Assembly: GCA_023453665.1 (NCBI GenBank)
Contig: JAEXTA010000220.1
Coordinates: forward strand, 1-11,587
Direction: 5' to 3'
From: Bacteroidota bacterium
Lineage (GTDB): Bacteria; Bacteroidota; Ignavibacteria; Ignavibacteriales; Ignavibacteriaceae
Length of the DNA stretch: 11,587 bases
A program made the position numbers and the translations under genes. Positions 1-7,489 of the stretch are shown one piece after another. Under the pieces are notes generated by a model, which saw only the letters and a program-made list of their open reading frames with translations, was not told the origin of the DNA and did not search any database. The first letter of the stretch is position 1. Every line of letters begins with the position of its first letter.

Positions 1-366
1 TACTGTTATTTCTAAACCATGCCTTTCAAGATGTGCAAGTGATTGTAGAACAGCACTATGTTCTGTTGCGGAAGTGATTATATGTTTTCCCTTGTTTCTG
101 TACATCGATGCAATACCGTGATGAACAATATTAACTGACTCTGTTGCACCTGAAGTAAAGATTATATTTTTAGGATCAATACTAAACAACCGGGAAATAA
201 TTTCTCTTGAATGTTGAACTGCGCTATCAGCCTCCCAGCCAAAGTTATGTGATTTACTCGAAGCGTTACCAAATTTTTCAATGAAGTACGGTTTCATAGC
301 TTCGAATACTTCAGGATCAACCGGAGTTGTTGCCTGGTTATCAAGATATATTGGAAACTTTATCAT
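1..366 (-). CDS. iscS: cysteine desulfurase, IscS/NifS type (partial, N-terminal 122 residues)
   Basis: PLP-dependent enzyme that takes sulfur from L-cysteine, leaving alanine, and passes it as a persulfide to Fe-S scaffold proteins in the cytoplasm. Only the first 122 codons lie in the window; the gene runs off the left edge, so the PLP lysine and the active-site cysteine loop are not seen. The visible part starts MIKFPIYLDNQATTPVDP and carries FGNASSKSHNFGW (32-44), the FTSGATESVN motif (70-79; N79 conserved) and EHSAV (102-106), whose H103 corresponds to the histidine stacking on PLP in IscS. Similarity to IscS is stronger than to SufS, which has a different N-terminus. The ATG at 366 is one base after the stop of the Rrf2 gene (TAA-T-ATG), so the two are almost certainly co-transcribed and probably translationally coupled. 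One oddity is HH at 82-83, where the remembered E. coli IscS sequence has IK. Confidence is high for the family and slightly lower for the IscS subgroup. Confidence 0.93.
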   Translation of the reverse strand, partial: MIKFPIYLDNQATTPVDPEVFEAMKPYFIEKFGNASSKSHNFGWEADSAVQHSREIISRLFSIDPKNIIFTSGATESVNIVHHGIASMYRNKGKHIITSATEHSAVLQSLAHLERHGLEITV

Positions 367-367
367 A

Positions 368-775
368 TTACAAAATCTGGTTTACAGTTGTTTGCCTGAA
401 AATTTTTTCTATTTCTTTTTGAATTTTCGAAAGAGGATCTCGTATCTGGCAGCATTCGACGTGTCTGCAATCATTTGAAGTTCCGCTTCCATTCATACAA
501 TCCGTGATTTTATAATCTTCTTCAATAGCACTTATTATTTCAATCAACGTAATTTCAAATGGAGAACGCCTGAGTGTATAGCCTCCTTTAGCACCCTGAA
601 CAGATGACACGATCTGATGTTTGTTTAACCTTTGTAATACTTTAGATAACAGTTCGTAGGAAATATCGTACTTATCAGATATTTCCTTTGCGGTTATACA
701 ATTACCGTTCTGATTAAGAGCGATGTATTTGACCGCCATAAATGCATATTCAGTTTTTTTGGACAACTTTAACAT
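368..775 (-). CDS. Rrf2-family transcriptional regulator, IscR-like, with Fe-S-type cysteines
   Basis: Cytoplasmic winged-helix regulator of the Rrf2 family, which includes IscR, NsrR, RirA and CymR. With the start chosen here it is 135 residues, normal for the family. It begins MLKLSKKTEYAFMAVKYIA, the usual Rrf2 N-terminal helix, followed by the recognition-helix region (about 28-50) and the wing motif GAKGGYTLRR (61-70). The sensor region has C93, C103, C108 and C109, matching the three-cysteine Fe-S ligand pattern of the family (C-x9-C-x4-C). The open frame extends to an ATG at 829, but those 18 extra residues resemble no Rrf2 protein and would place a GACT-N5-AGTC operator inside the coding region, so ATG 775 is preferred. 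It lies one base upstream of iscS, the standard iscR-iscS arrangement, so a role in Fe-S homeostasis with autorepression is inferred. A nitric oxide or cysteine sensor of the same family remains possible. Confidence 0.9.
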   Translation of the reverse strand: MLKLSKKTEYAFMAVKYIALNQNGNCITAKEISDKYDISYELLSKVLQRLNKHQIVSSVQGAKGGYTLRRSPFEITLIEIISAIEEDYKITDCMNGSGTSNDCRHVECCQIRDPLSKIQKEIEKIFRQTTVNQIL

Positions 776-800
776 AAATAGGACTAAAAAAGTCGGGTTT
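776..800 (-). promoter_or_regulatory. candidate IscR type-1-like operator upstream of the Rrf2 gene
   Basis: The core GACT-AAAAA-AGTC (782-794 on the plus strand) is a perfect dyad with a five-base spacer, exactly the core of the E. coli IscR type-1 site (ATASYYGACTRWWWYAGTCRRSTAT). Over the 25-base window about 19 positions agree. One flank is good (GGGTTT against RRSTAT) and the other poor. The site ends directly at ATG 775 and overlaps the predicted transcription start, where a bound repressor would block initiation. The sequence match is seen directly; binding and autoregulation are inferred. Confidence 0.55.
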
Positions 801-829
801 AACTTACAAACAATTTTTGAAGAATTCAA
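801..829 (-). promoter_or_regulatory. candidate promoter for the Rrf2-iscS pair
   Basis: On the minus strand a TTGAAT -35-like hexamer (829-824) is followed by 17 bases and TAAGTT (806-801) as a weak -10. A start about 7 bases on would fall at the edge of the GACT-N5-AGTC dyad, giving a leader of roughly 20 bases. The -10 matches the TATAAT consensus at only three positions, so this rests mostly on geometry. A short inverted repeat, TTTGAA-N3-TTCAAA (816-830), overlaps it. Confidence 0.3.
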
Positions 830-847
830 ATGCTGAAAGGGTAAAAA

Positions 848-2356
848 TCAGAAACCTAAAATTGTAATGGAATTTTTTGCAAAGTCCACTAAAGGCGTAA
901 AGTAGATTCCGAAGACGATTACCGGCACAACTAGCGCCGCCAGTAACAGAGTATTTGCCGGTGAAATTTCAAACTTAATAGATTCACCGGTCGGTCGGAC
1001 AAGAAACATGTTTTTGAGTACACGAATATAGTAATAGAGCGAAACCACACTGTTGAGTAATGCAATGATTGCTACAAAAATCATGTTTGCATCAACAAGA
1101 GCAATAAATAAATATAACTTTCCGATAAAACCTGCTGTCGGCGGAAGTCCGGTTAAGGATACTAAAAAGATTGCAAGCGATACTCCAAGAAGTGGAGTAG
1201 CGTAACCGAGACCTTTATAGTCATCAAGTTCTTCGCTGCCTATGCGGTTAGCAATAAGCATCACAACAAAGAAAGCACCGAGATTCATGAAGGCATAAAT
1301 CGCAAAGTAAATCATTATCGCTACTAGACCTTGATTTGATAAAACCGCGAGCCCAAGAAGCATATAACCGGCGTGAGCAATACTTGAATATGCTAGCATT
1401 CGTTTCATATTGTCCTGCCATAAAGCTGCAAAGTTACCAAGCGTCATTGTAAGGATTGAAAGGACAATTACAATTGTTTGCCAGTCAATTAATGAAAGAA
1501 TATTCCAGAAGCCTGACGTATCAATCGATTCGATAAAAGTGATTTTAATAAATCTGATTAGTAACGCAAAACCTGCAGCTTTACTTGCTATTGAAAGGTA
1601 TGCTGTAAACGGTATTGGCGAACCTTCATAAACATCGGGAGTCCAAAAGTGGAATGGTGCTGCTGATATCTTAAATCCTATTCCAACAAAAACAAACAAT
1701 CCTGCTAAAAGAAAAGTAAGGTTACTAAATCCGGGGTTTTGAATAAGTGAATTAATTTCATAAAGATTTGTAGTTCCGGTTAATCCATATAAAATTGAAA
1801 TACCAAACAACATTATTCCGGAAGAAGTACCGCCATAAATAATATACTTTAATGAAGCTTCACTGTTTCTTAATGAATCTTTTACAAATCCGGCAAGAAC
1901 ATAAGAAGAGAGAGAAACGAGTTCTAATCCAAGATAAACGACTATAAGATCTGTCGCTGAGATCATTACCATCATTCCTAGTATCATTCCAAAGATCAAA
2001 GAATAATATTCTCCGTGACGTTCTGTTACGGATTTTATTTCTTTTGAACCCATTGAAAGAAATACAATCACAATTGAAGAAAATATAACAAGTACTTTAA
2101 AAAATACTCCGAACGAATCAATTGCAAGCATGCCTTTACCGGATGCACTTACAAATGCAAACGTATTTAGTCCTGATTGTGCGAACAGAAAATAACCTGT
2201 TGTCAATAATCCTATCAACGATATGTAAGGAAGTAAAGTTTTATTCTTGTGCATTATCAGATCAACGGTAACAAGTATTACTAAGAATATCGAAATACAC
2301 AATTCAGGCTGAATAAGTTTCAGACTTTCAGTTAATGATGCGAGTGATGTATCCAC
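848..2356 (-). CDS. nuoN: NADH-quinone oxidoreductase subunit N (antiporter-like membrane subunit)
   Basis: One of three Mrp-antiporter-like proton-pumping subunits in the membrane arm of complex I, next to NuoK and NuoM in the assembled enzyme. It is 502 residues with about 14 hydrophobic helices. The residues of the proton path are present: E145 in YLGLELVSLSSYVL, K229 in GIGFKISAAPFHFWTPDVYEG, K259 in IASKAAGF and K413 in GFIGKLYLF. QDNMKRMLAYSSIAHAGYM (314-332) is the family signature around the broken helix. The start is a GTG at 2356: an in-frame TAA lies three codons upstream and no in-frame ATG occurs before residue 35, so GTG is the likely start, though the Shine-Dalgarno is poor. 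It is the last nuo gene, 26 bases after nuoM. Another 72 bases separate it from the Rrf2 regulator, and no convincing terminator follows. No truncation or missing key residue is seen. Confidence 0.96.
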   Translation of the reverse strand: MDTSLASLTESLKLIQPELCISIFLVILVTVDLIMHKNKTLLPYISLIGLLTTGYFLFAQSGLNTFAFVSASGKGMLAIDSFGVFFKVLVIFSSIVIVFLSMGSKEIKSVTERHGEYYSLIFGMILGMMVMISATDLIVVYLGLELVSLSSYVLAGFVKDSLRNSEASLKYIIYGGTSSGIMLFGISILYGLTGTTNLYEINSLIQNPGFSNLTFLLAGLFVFVGIGFKISAAPFHFWTPDVYEGSPIPFTAYLSIASKAAGFALLIRFIKITFIESIDTSGFWNILSLIDWQTIVIVLSILTMTLGNFAALWQDNMKRMLAYSSIAHAGYMLLGLAVLSNQGLVAIMIYFAIYAFMNLGAFFVVMLIANRIGSEELDDYKGLGYATPLLGVSLAIFLVSLTGLPPTAGFIGKLYLFIALVDANMIFVAIIALLNSVVSLYYYIRVLKNMFLVRPTGESIKFEISPANTLLLAALVVPVIVFGIYFTPLVDFAKNSITILGF

Positions 2357-2382
2357 AGTTCTTTACTTCAAATAATTAAAAA

Positions 2383-3987
2383 TTAAAATCCTGCTAATGA
2401 ACTGAATATTGCTTTTGATTCAGCCATAAACTTAACCATTGCGTTCACTGATGTATTCATAATGTTTAACATTGATGCCGGGTAAACACCAAGGAATATT
2501 ACTATAATGCTCAATGGTACAAGCATAAAATATTCGCGCATATTCATGTCAGTAAGAGTTGACCATTTTTCCTTTAGTGTTCCGAGGAAAACTCTTTGTA
2601 AAGTCCACAACATATATCCCGCTCCTAACAGAATACCAAGTGTGGAAATTACTGTTACGACTCTTATAGATTCAAGTCCGAATGCACCAAGGAATACAAA
2701 TGCTTCAGAAACAAATCCGCTCAAACCTGGTAAACCAATTGCTGCAAAGAAAGCAAGTGTAACAAATCCTGTATAAACGGGCATCTGGTTTGCAAGTCCG
2801 CCGAATGCATCGATATCTCTCGTGTGAGCTCTGTCATAAACAACACCAACAATAAGGAAGAGCATTGCTGTGATTGTTCCGTGGTTAAACATCTGAAGTA
2901 TTGCGCCGGAGATTCCTATCGTGTTTAATGATGCCATACCAAGCATTACAAATCCCATGTGGGACACGGAAGAATAAGCGATCAACTTCTTAAAATCTTT
3001 TTGTGCCATTGCGCATAACGCACCGTAAATAATATTTATCATTCCAAACAGCGCAATGTACCATATAAGCTGATGTGTGATATCAGGAAATACCGGATAA
3101 CAAATTCTTAGTATTCCATAAGTTCCCATCTTCAACAGTACGCCAGCTAGTATAACACTTATTGCTGTAGGCGCTTCAACGTGTGCGTCAGGCAGCCACG
3201 TATGGAAGGGGAACATAGGTATTTTAATCGCAAAGCCCGCAAACAAAGCTATGTATGCTATAAACCGTAAATTAGACGGATTAAGCGGCGACAAAATTCC
3301 TGTTTGATTATAACTATTAGCATCCATCATTGTAAGCATGTTGAATGTGAATACACTTGTTCCGTCTGCAAGTGTTTCCATGGAACTAAAGTACAGTCCA
3401 ATCATTACAAGTAGAATGAAAATACTTCCAAATAAAGTGTAGAGGAAAAATTTAATAGCTGCATATTCTCTTCTCGGTCCTCCCCAGATACCAATTAAGA
3501 AGTACATAGGAAGAAGCATCAGTTCCCAGAAAATGTAGAATAAGAAAAAGTCGAGAGCAACGAACACGCCCATCATTCCTGTATCAAGTAAAAGGAAGAG
3601 AGCCATATAACCTTTAACTGACTTACTTATACTCCACGAAGAAATTGTTGCGATGAATGTAATGATAGCTGTGAGCAGAACCATTGTTACACTCATTCCG
3701 TCAATACCAAGGAAGTAATCTATTTTGATTGTTCCAATCCAGGAGAATCCGCTTATCTCAATCCATCTGAATTTTTCTACAAACTGAAATGAGTTTGGAT
3801 CATTTATTCCGCTTAAACCATAATTGTAATTCATTAGAATGATTCCGGCAAGAATCACCTGAATTCCGGTTATAAGCAGAGTTAAACTTTTAATAATTTT
3901 TTCCTGTGATTTGGGAATGAAGAGAATAAACAACATTCCCAGTACCGGGAGGAAAGTTATTAACGATAAGATTGGAAAGTTTTCCAT
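2383..3987 (-). CDS. nuoM: NADH-quinone oxidoreductase subunit M (antiporter-like membrane subunit)
   Basis: Middle antiporter-like proton-pumping subunit of the complex I membrane arm. It is 534 residues with about 14 transmembrane helices. Key residues: E155 in YIFWELMLLPMYFLIG, K255 in AIKIPMFPFHTWLPDAHVEAP, K286 in GVLLKMGTYG, H343 in AYSSVSHMGFV, and E428 in LSGFVSEAFVF, which replaces the lysine used at the equivalent place in NuoL and NuoN and is diagnostic for NuoM. WGGPRREYAAIKFFLYT (168-184) is a further typical stretch. A polar periplasm-side loop lies at about 202-240. The ATG at 3987 is preceded by AGGT seven bases upstream, an acceptable ribosome binding site. The gene lies 22 bases after nuoL and 26 before nuoN. 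These are among the larger gaps in the operon, but neither holds a convincing promoter or terminator. Confidence 0.97.
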   Translation of the reverse strand: MENFPILSLITFLPVLGMLFILFIPKSQEKIIKSLTLLITGIQVILAGIILMNYNYGLSGINDPNSFQFVEKFRWIEISGFSWIGTIKIDYFLGIDGMSVTMVLLTAIITFIATISSWSISKSVKGYMALFLLLDTGMMGVFVALDFFLFYIFWELMLLPMYFLIGIWGGPRREYAAIKFFLYTLFGSIFILLVMIGLYFSSMETLADGTSVFTFNMLTMMDANSYNQTGILSPLNPSNLRFIAYIALFAGFAIKIPMFPFHTWLPDAHVEAPTAISVILAGVLLKMGTYGILRICYPVFPDITHQLIWYIALFGMINIIYGALCAMAQKDFKKLIAYSSVSHMGFVMLGMASLNTIGISGAILQMFNHGTITAMLFLIVGVVYDRAHTRDIDAFGGLANQMPVYTGFVTLAFFAAIGLPGLSGFVSEAFVFLGAFGLESIRVVTVISTLGILLGAGYMLWTLQRVFLGTLKEKWSTLTDMNMREYFMLVPLSIIVIFLGVYPASMLNIMNTSVNAMVKFMAESKAIFSSLAGF

Positions 3988-4009
3988 TTATTTACCTGAA
4001 AATTTCAAA

Positions 4010-6100
4010 CTAAAATGATTTAAATAAAAACAACAAAATTATTAAAGAGAATATCACGAACACGATGTACGTCTGAACCTTACCTGTCTGGAATCTTCTG
4101 AAAATTAAACCTATCATTCCGCTGAAGTAAGCCATAAAGTTTACGAAACCATCAACAACTACATTATCAAATGTTCCGCTGAATCTTGATATACCGCGCG
4201 TTACTGAAGCAGAAGCATTAACAAGACCATCAATTACTTTATTATCAAACCATGCAAGCAGCCTGCTCAGCCCAATTGTTCCGGCTACAAATGTTGCCTG
4301 GTAGAATTCATCAAAGTACCATTTGTTATATGACATGTTATAAAGTGGTTTAACTTTTTCCGCAAGTTTATCGGCATTTATTTTTTTCCATTCGTACATA
4401 ACAAATGCAAGCAGAATACCTCCGACTGCAACAAGTAATGAAAGTATAACCGCAGGTATATGCGCGTGATGCAGAGCTTCTGTATAACTTTCAGAATAAA
4501 CTATTTCATGATTTTTTTGCTGATGGGATTCACTTTCAAATGAATGCACGACATCACTCTTCATAAAATCGTAACGGGTATTTTGCGGAGCGGAAATTTC
4601 AGGAGCTTTAACCCATTTTGTAAGGAACCAACCCGCATCAGCATTAATCGGATTTGGTGTGTACCAGATAAATACCGACAAAGTCGCAAGTACTACCAGC
4701 GGCATTGCCATCGCAAATTTTGATTCATGTACGTGATCGAACTTTTCTTTATTCTTCGGTTCACCATGGAATGTAAGGATGATCAATCTGAACATATAAA
4801 AAGCAGTCAGGAACGCTACCAGAAAACCTACAACAGGAAATATCCAGTTTCCGGTTAACGAACCGAATGCGTAAGTCCCCGCAAGTATTCCATCTTTACT
4901 TAAAAATCCTGACGTCAGAGGAATACCTGAAATAGCAAGTGATGCTAACAGGAAGGTAGCATAAGTGATGGGCATTTTCTTTCTTAGTCCACCCATCTTT
5001 GTAATATCCTGTTCGTGGTGCATTCCATGAATTACAGATCCTGAACCAAGGAATAAACAAGCTTTGAAGAACGCGTGTGTTATCAAATGGAAGAATGCGA
5101 AAGTATACGCGCCTACACCAAGAGCCATTATCATATATCCAAGCTGGCTTACAGTTGAGTAAGCTAAAACTTTTTTAATATCATTTTGCGTTAATGCAAT
5201 GGTAGCAGGAATGAAAGCTGATAGTGCTCCAATTGTCGCTATAAATAGTAATGCATCTCCCGTTAACATTGTGAATACTCTTGTTACCAGGAACACACCT
5301 GCTGCAACCATTGTTGCCGCATGGATCAGTGCGCTGACCGGTGTCGGACCTTCCATTGCATCCGGAAGCCAGACGTGAAGAGGGAATTGTGCTGATTTTC
5401 CGATTGCACCGCAAAAGATTAATATTCCTGTTACAGTTAACCAGAACTCACTGCCGAATGGTAATTGTCCGCCAGCAATTGCTTCAAAAATTTTATCGAA
5501 TGAAAACGTATTGTATGTAAGAAACAGAATTAAAATTCCAGCAAACATTCCTATATCGCCGATCCTGTTTACTAGGAATGCTTTCTTTGAAGCATCTGAT
5601 GCTGATTTTTTTTCATACCAGAAACCAATGAGAAGGTACGAGGATAAACCAACGAGTTCCCAGAAAATGTACATCATCAGTATGTTGTGAGTAAGAACTA
5701 TACCTGACATTGAGAAAGTAAAAATTCCGAGATAAGCAAAGTACCTGTTATAACGTTTATCCCCGTGCATATAAGCTATGGAGAAAATATGCACAAGCAT
5801 ACTTATAAGCATTACAACGAACATCATGATAACTGTGAGATTATCTATCATTATACCAAGTTCGATTGAAACTCCGCCAATATTAATCCACTCAACTTCA
5901 GAAACAATTTTCTGATCAGTGAAATAGCTTAACTTAGCGAACATCACAAAAACTGAAAGAAGGAATGAGAGTATTATTATAACATTCTCAATTATGTAAG
6001 CATATTTTATTTTCTTTCCGAAAAAAAGTACTGCTGTAAAACCAATTAACGGCAGAAATAAAACAACAAGAGATAATTTTATTAATAATGATTCAGTCAT
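4010..6100 (-). CDS. nuoL: NADH-quinone oxidoreductase subunit L (distal antiporter-like subunit)
   Basis: Distal proton-pumping subunit of complex I, carrying the long lateral helix (HL) that runs along the membrane arm. At 696 residues it is longer than E. coli NuoL (about 613). Proton-path residues are intact: E148 in YIFWELVGLSSYLLIGFW, D182 in VNRIGDIGMF, K235 in GKSAQFPLHVWLPDAMEGPTP, H260, H338, H342 and K402 in GFLSKDGIL. The extra length comes largely from a polar stretch at about 485-545 with six histidines (H519-H547) and an extended C-terminal part. There a segment starting FDN at 618 is repeated 26 residues on at 644 (FDNKVIDGLVN and FDNVVVDGFVN). The HL helix follows and a final transmembrane anchor lies at 677-694. 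The ATG at 6100 is 6 bases after nuoK. A long frame inside it at 5181-5414 is only a shadow. Confidence 0.97.
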   Translation of the reverse strand: MTESLLIKLSLVVLFLPLIGFTAVLFFGKKIKYAYIIENVIIILSFLLSVFVMFAKLSYFTDQKIVSEVEWINIGGVSIELGIMIDNLTVIMMFVVMLISMLVHIFSIAYMHGDKRYNRYFAYLGIFTFSMSGIVLTHNILMMYIFWELVGLSSYLLIGFWYEKKSASDASKKAFLVNRIGDIGMFAGILILFLTYNTFSFDKIFEAIAGGQLPFGSEFWLTVTGILIFCGAIGKSAQFPLHVWLPDAMEGPTPVSALIHAATMVAAGVFLVTRVFTMLTGDALLFIATIGALSAFIPATIALTQNDIKKVLAYSTVSQLGYMIMALGVGAYTFAFFHLITHAFFKACLFLGSGSVIHGMHHEQDITKMGGLRKKMPITYATFLLASLAISGIPLTSGFLSKDGILAGTYAFGSLTGNWIFPVVGFLVAFLTAFYMFRLIILTFHGEPKNKEKFDHVHESKFAMAMPLVVLATLSVFIWYTPNPINADAGWFLTKWVKAPEISAPQNTRYDFMKSDVVHSFESESHQQKNHEIVYSESYTEALHHAHIPAVILSLLVAVGGILLAFVMYEWKKINADKLAEKVKPLYNMSYNKWYFDEFYQATFVAGTIGLSRLLAWFDNKVIDGLVNASASVTRGISRFSGTFDNVVVDGFVNFMAYFSGMIGLIFRRFQTGKVQTYIVFVIFSLIILLFLFKSF

Positions 6101-6106
6101 AAGAGC

Positions 6107-6418
6107 TTAATCTTTTAATTTATCTATTTCATCAACATTAACAGTTGAGAATGTTTTATAAATGTTAAGTACGATAGCAAGTGCAATTGCGGCTTCTGCA
6201 GCGGCAAGGACTATTACGAATAATGCCATAAGCTGTCCGCCGTATCCAAAATTTCCGAAGCGCGAAAAAGCAATGAAGTTTATGTTAGCCGCGTTGAGTA
6301 TCAGTTCAATTCCCATCAATACCATCACTGCATTTCTTCGTGTGATGATACCGAATATTCCTAATGAAAAAAGTATTGTGCTGATAACTAAAAAATGATG
6401 TAATCCAATTTGACTCAT
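6107..6418 (-). CDS. nuoK: NADH-quinone oxidoreductase subunit K
   Basis: Small three-helix membrane subunit of complex I (ND4L type) that relays protons between the quinone site and the antiporter-like subunits. It is 103 residues from ATG 6418. The two membrane glutamates are present: E38 in VLMGIELILNAANINF and E75 in VLAAAEAAIALAIVLNIY. The N-terminus MSQIGLHHFLVIS is typical. The open frame also allows a GTG at 6421 directly abutting the nuoJ stop, but AAGGAG at 6426-6431 lies 7 bases from ATG 6418 and only 4 from the GTG, so the ATG is preferred. The gene is 3 bases after nuoJ and 6 before nuoL. The C-terminus is a charged cytoplasmic tail (VDEIDKLKD). Nothing is missing. Confidence 0.96.
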   Translation of the reverse strand: MSQIGLHHFLVISTILFSLGIFGIITRRNAVMVLMGIELILNAANINFIAFSRFGNFGYGGQLMALFVIVLAAAEAAIALAIVLNIYKTFSTVNVDEIDKLKD

Positions 6419-6421
6419 CAC

Positions 6422-6910
6422 TTATCTCCTTGCCATAGAAGCCGCACCGATAAGTGCGATCAATAATAAAATACCGAGCAATTCAAATACTAAGGCGTAA
6501 TTTGAAATCAATAAGTAACCAAGGCTTTGTGCAGTTGAATTCGGAATTGCTGAATCAACTGTCTTCCACTGTGTACTGAACAATGCTGCAGCAAGAATTC
6601 CCGCTAATAAACCAACTCCAACTGCTGCGGGAACAATCTGAAGTGTCCCTGTTTTTATCTGAACGTGTGTAATTTTGTTTGTAAGCATCACACCGAACAG
6701 AAGCAAAATTAAAATTCCTCCGACATAAACAACAAGTTGAACAATTGCGACAAAGTCAGCACCAAGCAGAACATAAATTCCCGTTACTCCGAAAAACGTA
6801 AACAATAAATAAAAAGCTGAGTGAACTATATTTCTAACAGTTACAACAAAGAACGCTGACAAAACAGTAATGGCAGCAAACAAATAAAATATTATATCAT
6901 ATACATTCAT
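6422..6910 (-). CDS. nuoJ: NADH-quinone oxidoreductase subunit J
   Basis: Membrane subunit of complex I (ND6 type) whose third helix contains a pi-bulge and lies next to the quinone-coupling axis. It is 162 residues with five predicted helices. The conserved core ADFVAIVQLVVYVGGILIL (51-69) followed by LLFGVMLTN contains the key tyrosine Y62 in VYVGG. An N-terminal RNIVHSAFYLLFTFFGV segment (26-42) is also typical. The ATG at 6910 lies 3 bases after the nuoI stop, and AAGGG within the end of nuoI sits 7 bases upstream as a ribosome binding site. The stop TAA is 3 bases before the nuoK start. The C-terminal helix ends in ASMARR, a short basic cytoplasmic tail. Confidence 0.96.
   Translation of the reverse strand: MNVYDIIFYLFAAITVLSAFFVVTVRNIVHSAFYLLFTFFGVTGIYVLLGADFVAIVQLVVYVGGILILLLFGVMLTNKITHVQIKTGTLQIVPAAVGVGLLAGILAAALFSTQWKTVDSAIPNSTAQSLGYLLISNYALVFELLGILLLIALIGAASMARR
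6426..6431 (-). promoter_or_regulatory. Shine-Dalgarno of nuoK (decides the start)
   Basis: AAGGAG on the minus strand, 7 bases before ATG 6418 and within the last codons of nuoJ. Its spacing favours ATG 6418 over the GTG at 6421. Confidence 0.7.
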
Positions 6911-6913
6911 TGT

Positions 6914-7486
6914 TTAACCCTTCTGCTCATCTGTTTTAGGAGGAACTGCAGGCTTTTCTACAGGCGGCTTAGGTGCAGCTTTCTGAGCAGCTTTTTCAGC
7001 TTCCATTTTTGCAAAGTTTGCTTTTTTCTCTTCAACTTCCTGCGGAGTGAGAGTTACAAAATCATAAACGAGATTTTTTCTTTCGTATTCTGAAAACTCA
7101 TAGACATCCGTCATGTAAATACATTCTGTCGGGCAGGGGAATACGCATAACTGGCAGTAACAACATTTAGCTATATCGATATCAAACTTAGTTACCCACA
7201 GAGCTTTCTTTTTTCCGTTAGAGGTTTTTCCAAGGTCTTCAGTCGGAAGTGATTTAACAGTCTCGATTTCAATACAACTAACCGGGCAGGCTCGTGAACA
7301 CTGATCACATCCTATGCAGTCATCCATATTAACGTAAAGGCGGTTTCGTTCTCTTTCAGGCAGACGGGGCTTTACTTCCGGATACTGAATTGTAACTGCC
7401 GGTACAAACATATGTTTGAATGTTATCTTCATACCAATGAAGACCGTGTTAAGTCCCGTCCAGATATTATTAAGATACTCTCTCAT
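6914..7486 (-). CDS. nuoI: NADH-quinone oxidoreductase subunit I (2x 4Fe-4S ferredoxin-like)
   Basis: Peripheral-arm subunit carrying clusters N6a and N6b, which pass electrons to N2 in NuoB. It is 190 residues. The first motif is C57-x2-C60-x2-C63-x3-C67 (CIGCDQCSRACP) and the second C108-x2-C111-x2-C114-x3-C118 (CCYCQLCVFPCP); all eight ligands are present. A roughly 32-residue linker between the clusters carries K/T-rich residues. An amphipathic N-terminal helix (1-28) would sit on NuoA and NuoH. Beyond residue 150 the protein ends in a charged Ala/Lys/Pro tail (about 152-190), probably disordered. The ATG at 7486 lies 3 bases after the nuoH stop with no clear Shine-Dalgarno, suggesting translational coupling. 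With NuoE, F and G missing here, NuoI is the likely entry point for electrons, as proposed for other 11-subunit complexes. Confidence 0.96.
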   Translation of the reverse strand: MREYLNNIWTGLNTVFIGMKITFKHMFVPAVTIQYPEVKPRLPERERNRLYVNMDDCIGCDQCSRACPVSCIEIETVKSLPTEDLGKTSNGKKKALWVTKFDIDIAKCCYCQLCVFPCPTECIYMTDVYEFSEYERKNLVYDFVTLTPQEVEEKKANFAKMEAEKAAQKAAPKPPVEKPAVPPKTDEQKG

Positions 7487-7489
7487 AAA

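Noticed and set aside
281..478. Plus-strand open frame over iscS and the Rrf2 gene
   Set aside because: It is antisense to two well-supported genes and its translation has no recognisable motif.
368..829. Longer Rrf2 gene starting at ATG 829
   Set aside because: The additional 18 residues do not fit the Rrf2 N-terminus, and the region reads better as a promoter and operator.
816..830. TTTGAA-N3-TTCAAA as a terminator of the nuo operon
   Set aside because: The stem is only 6 AT-rich pairs with a 3-base loop and no proper T-run, too weak for intrinsic termination.
5181..5414. Cysteine- and serine-rich open frame inside nuoL
   Set aside because: A same-strand out-of-frame shadow of the highly conserved NuoL core; its composition is that of a shifted frame.
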